Positions 9,591 through 18,059 of a DNA stretch of 63,639 nucleotides are shown piece by piece. A model generated the notes under the pieces. The model was not told the origin of the DNA and made no database searches. It saw only the letters and a list, made by a program, of their open reading frames with translations. Both the position numbers and the translations under genes were made by a program. This DNA is from an uncultured Bacteroidaceae bacterium (GTDB lineage: Bacteria; Bacteroidota; Bacteroidia; Bacteroidales; Bacteroidaceae), in contig CAJOLZ010000023.1 of assembly GCA_905235575.1 (NCBI GenBank), positions 1 through 63,639 of the forward strand, given 5' to 3'. The number at the start of each line of letters is the position of its first letter. The stretch's first letter is position 1.

Positions 9591-10882
9591 AGCACTTCGG
9601 GCAATTTGAAGAGGCCCGTGCCTTGACTGCCCTTGATGAGGATGGTGTAGTTCTCCAGAGGTTCGGCAGCCAGTGCAGCCTTCACTTCCTCGACATTGCG
9701 GAACAGGCGGTAAGGAGTGTCGGGTCCGGCTGCGCGCGAAAACTCCTCGCCCACGAGCCACGCCTCGGCAGGTCCGTCGGTCTGCAGCTTATTCAGCACG
9801 CGCCGATGCTCCTCCTGGCTGTGCACGCCCAACTCGAGCATGTCGCCCAAAATGGCCATCTTGCGCGGCGCATCGACAAACTGGAAGTTGGTGAGCGCGG
9901 CCGTCATGCTGACGGGGTTGGCGTTGTAGGCGTCCACGATGAGACGGTTGCGTTGCGTCTCCCGATACTCGCTGCGGCTGTTCGTGGGTCGGTAATCGGC
10001 GATGGCGGCATCGATTTTCGCAGGGTTCACCCCGAAATGGAGTCCGACGGTGACGGCAGCGCGCACGTTGGCGATATTGTATGCACCCACCAGATGCGTG
10101 TCAATCTGATGCCAGGGTGCATCGGGTTCGGCCTTCCACTGGGCACTCAGGAAGAGACCAGCCTCGGCCACGCGGCCTTCGACGTACGGCACGGCATCGA
10201 CACCCAACGCAAATCCGCGCTCGCGAGCCATGTCAAGCAACTGGTCGTCGAAGGCATTCAGGAAGATGAAGCGGGAACGCTGGTGCAGGTCGTCGTACAG
10301 CTCGCCTTTGGTTTTCCGCACGCCATCGAGCGAGCCGAAGCCCTCGAGATGAGCCGTACCTACATTCGTGATAATTCCGCAGTCGGCCTGCACGAGACGA
10401 GACAGTGCGGCTATCTCGCCAGGATGACTGGCACCCGTCTCGATTACTCCGAAATTGTGCTCGGCGGTGAGACGCAACAGCGTGAGCGGAACGCCTATAT
10501 GGTTATTCAGATTGCCGCGCGTGGAGAGCACATGATAGCGCTGCGAGAGCACAGCCGTGACGAGTTCCTTGGTGGTGGTCTTGCCATTGGTGCCGGTTAT
10601 CTGCAGAATGCGTCCGCCCCACTGGCGGCGATGGTAGAGAGCCAACTGCTGCAGCGCCTCGAGCACATCTGGAACCACTATGAAACGCTCGTCGGTGGCC
10701 ACTGTGGCATCATCGACCACGGCACGCACACAGCCGCTCTCGAGGGCCTTTACTGCAAACTGGTTGCCATCGAACGTCTCTCCCCGAAGGGCAAAGAAAA
10801 TGGAACCCTCGGGACACCGGCGGCTGTCGGTGGTCACCACGGGATACTGGCAGAATACATCGTAAAGTTGTTCGGTATTCAT
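9587..10882 (-). CDS. murF: UDP-MurNAc-tripeptide--D-Ala-D-Ala ligase
   Basis: MurF adds D-Ala-D-Ala to the UDP-MurNAc tripeptide, the last cytoplasmic step of the muropeptide precursor. The protein has 431 residues, the usual length. The ATP-binding loop ITGTNGKTTTKE is at about residues 95-106. ETGASHPGEIA and TNVGTAHLEGFGS are the Mur-ligase central-domain motifs, and the C-terminal domain has VDAYNANPVSM. It is monocistronic here, has its own promoter, and is separated from the next minus-strand gene by a repeat element rather than lying in a division and cell-wall cluster. Confidence 0.96.
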   Translation of the reverse strand: MNTEQLYDVFCQYPVVTTDSRRCPEGSIFFALRGETFDGNQFAVKALESGCVRAVVDDATVATDERFIVVPDVLEALQQLALYHRRQWGGRILQITGTNGKTTTKELVTAVLSQRYHVLSTRGNLNNHIGVPLTLLRLTAEHNFGVIETGASHPGEIAALSRLVQADCGIITNVGTAHLEGFGSLDGVRKTKGELYDDLHQRSRFIFLNAFDDQLLDMARERGFALGVDAVPYVEGRVAEAGLFLSAQWKAEPDAPWHQIDTHLVGAYNIANVRAAVTVGLHFGVNPAKIDAAIADYRPTNSRSEYRETQRNRLIVDAYNANPVSMTAALTNFQFVDAPRKMAILGDMLELGVHSQEEHRRVLNKLQTDGPAEAWLVGEEFSRAAGPDTPYRLFRNVEEVKAALAAEPLENYTILIKGSQGTGLFKLPEVL

Positions 10883-10906
10883 TGTTTGTTGTCTTTTTCG
10901 CTATTA

Positions 10907-10937
10907 CAAAATTACATCAAACGCGCGGAACGGCAAA
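10907..10937 (-). promoter_or_regulatory. Promoter of murF
   Basis: On the minus strand TTTG (10937-10934), 19 nt, then TAATTTTG (10914-10907), with the murF start 25 nt downstream of the -7 box. Both boxes match the Bacteroidetes consensus. Confidence 0.75.
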
Positions 10938-10976
10938 GGAAAATGCGAAGTTTTTGCCGATTTAGCGTTTTACATA

Positions 10977-11008
10977 CTTGGCGATGTTATAAATAATATG
11001 TAATTTTG
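10977..11008 (+). promoter_or_regulatory. Promoter of the folP-cdaA-pta unit
   Basis: CTTG (10977-10980), 20 nt, then TAATTTTG (11001-11008). It is divergent from and close to the murF promoter, so the two units share a short regulatory region of about 100 nt. Confidence 0.65.
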
Positions 11009-11045
11009 TGGCAAGAAAAAGAAAAAGGTGGATAGCAGACAAAAT

Positions 11046-11858
11046 ATGATCAACGTGAGCGGGAAACTCATGAGCCTCAGCGAACCACGGGTGATGGGAA
11101 TCCTAAACCTGACGCCCGACTCGTTCTACGCCGAAAGCCGTCGGCAGACAGCCGAAGAGGTGGAAGCACAAGTGAGACGTATGCTGGACGAAGGCGCAGA
11201 CATCATCGACGTGGGCGCATGCAGCACCCGCCCCGGCTCGGAGCCTGCCACCGAAAGCGAAGAGATGGCCCGACTGGAGGCAGGCCTGAAGGTGGTGCGG
11301 CGTGTGGCACCGGATGCCGTCCTCAGCGTAGATACGTTCCGTTCATCGGTAGCTCGTCGCTGCGTAGAAGAATTCGGCGTTGACATTGTAAACGACATCT
11401 CAGGTGGCGAAGCAGACACCGAGATGTTCCCCACCGTGGTACAACTGGGCGTACCATATATCCTGACACACAGCGAGAAACTGTCCCCGGATGCTGATGT
11501 GATGACCGAAGTGCTGCAATTTTTCGCGCGCAAGAGCCAGCAACTGCACGAGATGGGCTTAAATGACATCATCCTGGACCCAGGCTTCGGATTCGGAAAG
11601 ACACTCGAACAGAACTACGTGCTGATGAATCGCCTTGAGGACTTCCACGTATTGGGACTGCCCCTGCTGGTGGGCATCAGCCGCAAAAGCATGATATACC
11701 GTCTGCTGGGCACATCGCCGCAGGAGGCGCTCAACGGAACAACCACGCTGAACACCGTCGCCCTGATGAAAAGGGCTGCCATACTGAGAGTACACGACGT
11801 GAGAGAAGCCGTAGAGACCATAAAGATTACAAGACAACTATGCTCGAATTTGGCATAA
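11046..11858 (+). CDS. folP: Dihydropteroate synthase
   Basis: FolP condenses p-aminobenzoate with hydroxymethyl-dihydropterin diphosphate in folate synthesis and is the sulfonamide target. The start used gives 270 residues. Signatures are MGILNLTPDSFY near the N-terminus (pterin and pABA loop), DVGACSTRPGSEP, the VNDISGG strand, the DPGFGFGKTLEQN motif and GISRKSMI. A GTG at 11028 is also in frame, but the ATG at 11046 fits better. The 3' end overlaps the diadenylate cyclase gene by 19 nt; folP-cdaA adjacency is common in Bacteroidetes. Confidence 0.96.
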   Translation: MINVSGKLMSLSEPRVMGILNLTPDSFYAESRRQTAEEVEAQVRRMLDEGADIIDVGACSTRPGSEPATESEEMARLEAGLKVVRRVAPDAVLSVDTFRSSVARRCVEEFGVDIVNDISGGEADTEMFPTVVQLGVPYILTHSEKLSPDADVMTEVLQFFARKSQQLHEMGLNDIILDPGFGFGKTLEQNYVLMNRLEDFHVLGLPLLVGISRKSMIYRLLGTSPQEALNGTTTLNTVALMKRAAILRVHDVREAVETIKITRQLCSNLA

Positions 11859-12619
11859 AAGACATCATCGACATCCTGCTTGTGGCCATAATTCTCTATT
11901 ATAGCTACAGGCTGATGAAACAGTCGCGCTCGGTGAACATTTTCTACGGCGTGATGGTCTTTGTCACCGCATGGATTGTCGTCAGCAAGGTCCTGGAGAT
12001 GAAACTGCTGGGCACACTGCTCGACCAGTTGGTGAGCGTGGGTACCATCGCCATCATCATTCTCTTTCAGGAAGAAATACGTCACTTTTTCTACAATCTT
12101 GGCGCTCACGAACGCACCCACCGCATATTCCGTTTCTTCCGTCCCGACCGCAAGAAAGGACAGGAAGACCTGAAGTATGACCGCGAGACAATCATCCCCA
12201 TCGTGATGGCCTGCCTGAACATGAGCAAGCAGAAAGTGGGTGCCCTCATCGTGGTGCAGAACAACGTGCCGCTGAACGACTTCATCAACTCGGGCGACAC
12301 CGTAGACGCACGCATCAGCCAAAGACTCATCGAAAACGTTTTCTTCAAGAACAGCCCTCTGCACGACGGTGCCATGATAATCTGCGGCGGACGCATCACT
12401 GCCGCTTCATGCATCCTCCCCATCAGTCACGACCTAGACATGCCCAAGGAATTCGGACTGCGCCACCGCGCAGCGAAAGGCATCAGCCAAGAGACCGACG
12501 CACTGGCCATCGTGGTGAGCGAGGAAACCGGATACATCAGTGCTGCCTACAACAACGAACTGCGGAGCCGACTGACGGCCGAAGAACTGGAAAAGATTCT
12601 GATGAAAGGACGATTCTAA
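11840..12619 (+). CDS. cdaA: Diadenylate cyclase (c-di-AMP synthase), CdaA type
   Basis: Makes cyclic di-AMP from two ATP, a messenger linked to cell-wall and potassium homeostasis. The 259-residue protein has three N-terminal membrane helices (about residues 5-80) and the DisA_N catalytic domain. The active-site DGA motif is in SPLHDGAMIICGGR (about residues 172-184) and the RHRAA motif follows (about residue 208). It overlaps folP by 19 nt and pta begins 14 nt after it, so the three genes are probably co-transcribed. No cdaR-like regulator or glmM, the usual Firmicute partners, lies nearby. Confidence 0.95.
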   Translation: MLEFGIKDIIDILLVAIILYYSYRLMKQSRSVNIFYGVMVFVTAWIVVSKVLEMKLLGTLLDQLVSVGTIAIIILFQEEIRHFFYNLGAHERTHRIFRFFRPDRKKGQEDLKYDRETIIPIVMACLNMSKQKVGALIVVQNNVPLNDFINSGDTVDARISQRLIENVFFKNSPLHDGAMIICGGRITAASCILPISHDLDMPKEFGLRHRAAKGISQETDALAIVVSEETGYISAAYNNELRSRLTAEELEKILMKGRF

Positions 12620-12632
12620 ACAATATACAACA

Positions 12633-13640
12633 ATGAACATTATCGAACAAATCATCGCCCGTGCCAAAAGCAACAAGCAGCGAATCGTGCTGCCCGAGAG
12701 CCTAGAGGAACGGACACTGACAGCTGCCGACCGCGCACTGGCCGACCAGTTGGCAGACATCATTCTCATCGGCAACCGCGATGAGATATTCGCTTTGGCC
12801 GAAAAACTGAACCTGACACACATCGACCAGGCCACCATCATTGACCCAAAGACAAGTGAGAAGACCGAAGAGTATGCCCAGTTGCTCTACGAACTGCGCA
12901 AAAACAAAGGCATGACACTGGAGGAAGCACACCAGAAAGTGCTCAATCCACTCTACTTCGGATGTCTCATCATCAAGAACGGCGATGCTGACGGACAAAT
13001 CAGCGGAGCACTCAGCACCACAGGCGAGACCCTGCGCCCTGCCCTGCAAATCATCAAATGCTCGCCCGGAATCACCTGTGTGAGCGGCGCCATGCTCATG
13101 GTAACGAAGCAACCTCAGTATGGTGAGAACGGCGTATTGGTGATGGGCGACGTAGCCGTCACCCCCATGCCCGACGCAGCACAGTTAGCACAGATTGCCG
13201 TGTGCACCGCACAGACCGCTCGCAGCGTTGCTGGATTCGCAGAACCGCGCGTAGCCATGCTCAGTTTCAGCACCAAGGGAAGCGCCAAGCACGAAGTCGT
13301 GGACAAAGTAGTAGAAGCCACCCGACTGGCACTCGAGATAGACCCCACACTCCACATCGACGGCGAGTTGCAAGCCGATGCAGCCCTCGTACCTTCTGTA
13401 GGAACGAAAAAAGCACCCGGAAGCTCCATCGCAGGTAAGGCCAACACGCTGGTGGTGCCCTGCCTCGAAGTAGGAAATATTAGCTACAAACTGGTGCAAC
13501 GCCTCGGAGACGCCGAAGCCATCGGCCCCATCCTGCAGGGAATAGCACGACCCGTGAATGACCTCAGCAGAGGTTGCAGCGTAGACGATATATATAAAAT
13601 GGTTGCCATCACAGCCTGCCAAGCCATGGATGCCAAGTAG
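12633..13640 (+). CDS. pta: Phosphate acetyltransferase
   Basis: Interconverts acetyl-CoA and acetyl phosphate. The protein has 335 residues, the short form that is only the PTA_PTB catalytic domain without the DRTGG regulatory domain of the long enterobacterial enzyme. Typical segments are RIVLPESLEERTL at the N-terminus, NPLYFGCLIIKNGDADG, and MLSFSTKGSAKH, and the C-terminal region has RPVNDLSRGCSVDDIYKM. With ackA 164 nt downstream it forms the Pta-AckA route for acetate production and ATP formation. Confidence 0.97.
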   Translation: MNIIEQIIARAKSNKQRIVLPESLEERTLTAADRALADQLADIILIGNRDEIFALAEKLNLTHIDQATIIDPKTSEKTEEYAQLLYELRKNKGMTLEEAHQKVLNPLYFGCLIIKNGDADGQISGALSTTGETLRPALQIIKCSPGITCVSGAMLMVTKQPQYGENGVLVMGDVAVTPMPDAAQLAQIAVCTAQTARSVAGFAEPRVAMLSFSTKGSAKHEVVDKVVEATRLALEIDPTLHIDGELQADAALVPSVGTKKAPGSSIAGKANTLVVPCLEVGNISYKLVQRLGDAEAIGPILQGIARPVNDLSRGCSVDDIYKMVAITACQAMDAK

Positions 13641-13804
13641 TTTGTTTGCATTGACCATTACTATTGATATAATAATGTCATAACGGAATTACTTCAACAA
13701 ACAACTAAGTAAAGATATGAGGAAAACCATCACCGCCGAATTTCTCACTCTCGTCTAGTTAACAGGTCAGACACAAGTGAAATTATTCTAATCATTCAAA
13801 GATA

Positions 13805-14998
13805 ATGAAGATATTAGTCCTAAACTGCGGAAGCAGCAGTATCAAGTACGCCCTTTACAATATGGATGACCACAGTGTCATCACCAGTGGCGGAATAGAG
13901 AAAATCGGCCTGCCCGATTCGTTCATCAAGTTTAAGCTCAACGGCGAGAAGCATCAGATTGACCGTCCGATAGAGGAACATACCGCAGGCGTTCAGTTCA
14001 TCTTCGAGGTCTTGACCAGCGGAAAATATGCCGTGCTGAAACACCTCGACGAGCTGGGTGCTGTGGGACATCGTATGGTGCATGGCGGCGAAAAGTTCAA
14101 CAAATCCGTACGCCTCACACCTGAAGTGATGGAAGCCTTTGCCGCCTGCAACGACCTCGCGCCGCTCCACAACCCCGCCAACATCAAGGGCGTGAATGCC
14201 GTCAGCGCGCTCCTGCCCGACATTCCGCAGGTGGGCGTCTTCGACACCGCCTTCCACCAGACCATGCCTGACTACGCCTACATGTATGCCCTGCCCTACG
14301 AGCTGTACGAGAAATACGGCGTGCGCCGCTACGGATTCCACGGAACCAGCCACCGCTACGTCAGCCAGCGTGTATGCGAATATCTGGGTATCAAGCCTGA
14401 AGGCAAGCGCATCATCACGTGCCACATCGGCAACGGAGCCAGCATCGCAGCAGTGAAGGACGGCAAGTGCGTAGACACCAGCATGGGTCTCACACCCCTC
14501 GAAGGCCTCATCATGGGCACCCGTTCGGGCGATATCGATGCCGGAGCAGTCACCTTCCTCATGGACAAGCTCAACCTCAACACGCACGAGCTCAGCAACC
14601 TGCTCAACAAGAAGAGCGGTCTGGCTGGAGTGAGCGGACTGAGCAGCGATTTCCGCGACATTCTGGCTGGCATAGCCGACGGCAACGACCGTGCACGTCT
14701 GGCCAAGGAGATGTATACCTATCGCATCAAGAAATATATCGGAGAATATGCCGCAGCTATGGGCGGAGTGGACGTCATCCTCTTCACCGGTGGTGCCGGC
14801 GAGAACCAGTGGGAGGTGCGCGAGGGTGCCACCAGCGGACTGCAGTTCATGGGCGTGGAGGTTGACCCCGAGCGCAACCATGCCTGCCGAGCCACCGAGG
14901 CCATTATCAGCAGCGACAGCAGCCGCGTAACCGTCTGCGTGATTCCCACCGACGAGGAACTCATGATTGCCCTCGACACACAGGCGCTCGTCTCCTAA
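13805..14998 (+). CDS. ackA: Acetate kinase
   Basis: Converts acetyl phosphate and ADP to acetate and ATP. The length of 397 residues fits the family. Visible motifs are the N-terminal phosphate-binding strand VLNCGSSSIKYAL, HRMVHGGEKF, FDTAFHQTMPDYAYMY, the GFHGTSHRYVS segment, HIGNGASIAA, and the adenosine region FTGGAGENQWEVRE. The 164-nt gap after pta contains no clear TAnnTTTG box or strong terminator, so it may be read through from pta or use a weaker promoter. An inverted-repeat array follows the stop codon. Confidence 0.98.
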   Translation: MKILVLNCGSSSIKYALYNMDDHSVITSGGIEKIGLPDSFIKFKLNGEKHQIDRPIEEHTAGVQFIFEVLTSGKYAVLKHLDELGAVGHRMVHGGEKFNKSVRLTPEVMEAFAACNDLAPLHNPANIKGVNAVSALLPDIPQVGVFDTAFHQTMPDYAYMYALPYELYEKYGVRRYGFHGTSHRYVSQRVCEYLGIKPEGKRIITCHIGNGASIAAVKDGKCVDTSMGLTPLEGLIMGTRSGDIDAGAVTFLMDKLNLNTHELSNLLNKKSGLAGVSGLSSDFRDILAGIADGNDRARLAKEMYTYRIKKYIGEYAAAMGGVDVILFTGGAGENQWEVREGATSGLQFMGVEVDPERNHACRATEAIISSDSSRVTVCVIPTDEELMIALDTQALVS

Positions 14999-15027
14999 GA
15001 CAAGACGAAGCAGCACGAAACTGAAGA

Positions 15028-15117
15028 AAACGCACCACGCTGCGACGGCCGTCGCAACGTGGTGCGTTTCATGTTTCTCCACGGTGCGTTTTTCGTCGCA
15101 CCGTGCTGCGTCATGCT
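15028..15117. repeat. 22-nt palindromic array between convergent ackA and the GH2 gene
   Basis: Four 22-nt units (15031, 15053, 15075, 15097), each a 14-nt palindrome such as CGCACCACGCTGCG plus an 8-nt link. The first two units together form a 42-nt inverted repeat (15028-15069) with 20 of 21 positions pairing, flanked by AAA on the left and TTT on the right. That would work as a Rho-independent terminator in both directions for the two converging genes. The element flanks found at other sites are absent. Confidence 0.85.
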
Positions 15118-15180
15118 CACAAGGGGTTCTTCTCTGCCGACAAAGGGTATTGGCGAGACGGCCGATTCAAATTTCGACCG

Positions 15181-17865
15181 CTACGGCATGACGAGAACAC
15201 GGGTGGGATGCAGCCCCTCGTTCACCTTCAGTTGATATATGTCGAGGTCGGCATGGGGTGTGCGGATGACGATGGTCTCCTGCTGACCGGGAAGCAGAGT
15301 GATGAAGTTGTCGGTGTATCGGGTGGCGTGGAGCGGCTGTCCGTCGGCATCGGTCAGGAGAATCTGGGTGAAGAATGCAATGCGTCGGCTCGAGTTCTTT
15401 ATCTTCACTTGCCAGCAACGCAGATCACCCTCGGTGGGCAGTGCCGTGACCTTGACACTGGGTTTGGCCTGCGGCATGTCGGCCAGTGCCTCGAAGCCTC
15501 CGGTGCAGGGTCCGGTGACGGTCTGACGGCCTTCGTACTGGTTTGTGGAACGCCAATAGAAATTGCGCGAGAGGACGGTTTCCTGCGCGTCGGTCAGCGT
15601 GAGGGCGATGAAGTGAACGGGGGTGAGACGTTCCTCTGGGAGCTGGACGGTGAGGATATCGTTGGCAACACCGTCGGCGGGCACATCGGCCTTGGCCTGA
15701 CCCTGCCAGATGCGTCGGCTCTGGAGGTCGTAAACTTCGGCCTGAACACGCAGTCCGGGACGTGCTTCGAGGTATTCGTTGCAGACGGAGACAGTGTTCG
15801 TGAGGTAGTCATACTGGACGTGGAGCGGCTCGAGGGAGTGCATGGTGTGGTAGAGGGAGGCTGTGGGTTCGAGCATCCAGTCCCACATTCGAGCGCAGAC
15901 CTGCATGTTGGGACAATTGTGATACCAGAAGAGAAGTCCAGAGCACCAACGGTCGCCATACTGGAGCTTATGCTCGTTCCAAACTTCCCAAATGCTCTTG
16001 CTGTTGATGGCCCCCACGAGCTGTCCCTTGCGGGCATAGTCTTCGATGTCGGTGGGCGTTCCGTATTGCTTCACCATATCGTCGTAGAGGGTGGACATCA
16101 GGTGGAATCCGTTGCCGTCCATATAGTCCCATGTCTCGCGATTCATGGGGAAGAGGTCTTCGGCCGGCATCATCTGACGGAGGCTCTCTACGATGGGCAG
16201 GGTGGGCGCTCCGTATTCGGGATTGAATCCGTCCACTCGGCTGCCGCGGTCGCTGGCTGTGTTCTCATAATGACGCATGGGGTTCACCTGCTTGTACGGG
16301 CTGCCGTCGTGAACGCCGTCGCACTCGGACTGCATCTGATAGGGGCGCGTGCCGTCGATGCGCTGCAGGAGTTCCTCAGCTCCGGTGACGGCCGTGCTTT
16401 CGTTGCTGGAGACGTAGAAGATGAGACTGGGATGGTTTCGGATGCGACGGACGGTGCTTTCCATGTTGGCAAGATAGAGTGACTCGTCGAGGGGATGTCG
16501 GGTGTCGCCTGTCATCCAGAATTCTTGCCATACGAGAATGCCGTACTGGTCGCAGAGTTCGTAGAAGCGGTCGCTCTCAGCGATGCCTCCTCCCCAAAGG
16601 CGGAGCAGGTTGATGCCACTCTGGTTGGTATAGGCAAGTTCGGTTTCCATGCGCTGGTCGTCGGTGCGCAGCATGGCTTCGGGTATCCAGTTGCTGCCGC
16701 GGACAAAGACTTGATGACCGTTGATGACGAAGAGTTTTGAGCGGTCTGGCGTGGTGCGGACAGCCTGCACATCGCGTATGCCGAAGCGTGTCTGCAGACT
16801 GTCGCTCAGCTGACCTTTTGCGTCGCGAAGGGTGAGCTGAAGGGTGTAGAGCTCTTGTGCGCCCTTGAATTTAGGCCACCAGAGACGCGGGTTCTTGAGT
16901 GTCAGCTGAGGGAACTCCTGTGGGGTGAACTGGACGGTAAGGTGCTCGCCGCGCTGCAGGCTTACTTTCTTCTCTACGCGAACACCAGCCTCAGGAATTT
17001 TTGCCTCTACGATGCACTCGGCTCCGGAGGTGTTGGGATTGTGCACCTCGACACTGATGGTCTCGTGGGCGACATCGTAGTTCGGTTTTTCGAGGTTGGA
17101 AATGACAAAGGGTGCACGCAGTTGCTGGTTCCCGGTGGAATAGAGGCGGATGTCGCGCCAGATGCCGGTGTTTCGGTCACGGATGCCGTCTTCGTAGGTG
17201 AAATCCCACCCGACAGTCATCAGTTGAGTGACGTTTTGCCCTATCCATCCGTCACCACCGTTGTGCCACTCTCCCGTGGCGCCCCATGTCTTGGGCATCG
17301 TAGTGCCAGGCACGTCCACGGGATATACTTTGACGGCCAGTGTTGCGGTCTCGCCGGCTTTCACGCAGTCGGTGATATCGATGCTGCGACTGCAGAACAT
17401 GCCAGCCATGACATCGACAAGACGTCCGTTCACCCAGAACTCGGCACGATAGTTGATGCCTTCGGGTTCGAGCCAGATACGGCGACCTTGGAACGAAGCA
17501 GGGACTGTGAATTCTGTACGGAACCAATAGGTGTAGAACTCGCGTCCGACATGAGCCAGGTCAGGGATGAGTTTGCGGCTCAGTTTGTTGTTCGTGCCGT
17601 AATAGGGTTCTGGATATACGCCGTTCTCAACAAGGGAGGTAAGGATGGTGCCGGGCACAGCGGCTGGCATCCATCCGTCGGAGCGGAAGCCTACGGTCGA
17701 TATCTCGGCACCGGTGGCTTTTATGGCATCGGCACGAAGCATACTCCAGGCGGTTTCGCCTCCGTGAATGAGTTGTGATTTCAGCAAAATGCCGTCTTGA
17801 CGAGCAACGGCGGACTGGAATGTTGCGGCCAGCAGGGTCGCAAGAATGAGGGTGCGCAGTTTCAT
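15181..17865 (-). CDS. Secreted glycoside hydrolase family 2 (exo-glucosaminidase/beta-mannosidase-like)
   Basis: An 894-residue secreted GH2 enzyme with a cleavable signal peptide (about 20 residues) and then the jelly-roll sugar-binding domain (REFYTYWFRTEF; WLEPEGINYRAEFWVNG), an Ig-like domain, the TIM barrel and C-terminal beta domains. The likely acid/base is Glu489 in YVSSNES and the likely nucleophile Glu550 in GFNPEYGAP. The domain order and the GATGEWHNGGDGWIGQN segment resemble exo-beta-D-glucosaminidases and mannosylglycoprotein endo-beta-mannosidases more than beta-galactosidases. The exact substrate cannot be read from the sequence. It stands alone, with no SusC/SusD pair nearby. 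Confidence 0.9.
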   Translation of the reverse strand: MKLRTLILATLLAATFQSAVARQDGILLKSQLIHGGETAWSMLRADAIKATGAEISTVGFRSDGWMPAAVPGTILTSLVENGVYPEPYYGTNNKLSRKLIPDLAHVGREFYTYWFRTEFTVPASFQGRRIWLEPEGINYRAEFWVNGRLVDVMAGMFCSRSIDITDCVKAGETATLAVKVYPVDVPGTTMPKTWGATGEWHNGGDGWIGQNVTQLMTVGWDFTYEDGIRDRNTGIWRDIRLYSTGNQQLRAPFVISNLEKPNYDVAHETISVEVHNPNTSGAECIVEAKIPEAGVRVEKKVSLQRGEHLTVQFTPQEFPQLTLKNPRLWWPKFKGAQELYTLQLTLRDAKGQLSDSLQTRFGIRDVQAVRTTPDRSKLFVINGHQVFVRGSNWIPEAMLRTDDQRMETELAYTNQSGINLLRLWGGGIAESDRFYELCDQYGILVWQEFWMTGDTRHPLDESLYLANMESTVRRIRNHPSLIFYVSSNESTAVTGAEELLQRIDGTRPYQMQSECDGVHDGSPYKQVNPMRHYENTASDRGSRVDGFNPEYGAPTLPIVESLRQMMPAEDLFPMNRETWDYMDGNGFHLMSTLYDDMVKQYGTPTDIEDYARKGQLVGAINSKSIWEVWNEHKLQYGDRWCSGLLFWYHNCPNMQVCARMWDWMLEPTASLYHTMHSLEPLHVQYDYLTNTVSVCNEYLEARPGLRVQAEVYDLQSRRIWQGQAKADVPADGVANDILTVQLPEERLTPVHFIALTLTDAQETVLSRNFYWRSTNQYEGRQTVTGPCTGGFEALADMPQAKPSVKVTALPTEGDLRCWQVKIKNSSRRIAFFTQILLTDADGQPLHATRYTDNFITLLPGQQETIVIRTPHADLDIYQLKVNEGLHPTRVLVMP

Positions 17866-17918
17866 TATATGAAATTAAATGGTTGCGATATGGTATTAAA
17901 TAGTTCGATTACCACCCA

Positions 17919-17950
17919 CAAAGATATGAATAAATGAACAGAAAAGCAAA
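17919..17950 (-). promoter_or_regulatory. Promoter of the GH2 gene
   Basis: TTTG (17950-17947), 20 nt, then TATCTTTG (17926-17919) on the minus strand, about 53 nt upstream of the GH2 start codon. Confidence 0.75.
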
Positions 17951-17997
17951 GTTTGTTTTGTTTTTCTCGAGCGGATGTACCTTTTGATGGAACAACG

Positions 17998-18028
17998 AAG
18001 GCGGCCTGACATGTGTCAAGCCGCCTTC
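17998..18028. terminator. Terminator downstream of htrA
   Basis: Inverted repeat GAAGGCGGC (17998-18006) and GCCGCCTTC (18020-18028) with a 13-nt loop containing a further TGACA/TGTCA pairing. It lies 31 nt past the htrA stop and just before the GH2 promoter. The T-tract on the minus strand is short (GTTGTT), so strength is uncertain. Confidence 0.7.
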
Positions 18029-18059
18029 GTCATGTATGGCAGTCCCCTTGCGGAGAGCG

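Noticed and set aside
13717..13758. A 13-codon frame before ackA (MRKTITAEFLTLV)
   Set aside because: Too short, with no promoter box and no regulatory codons or attenuator structure around it.
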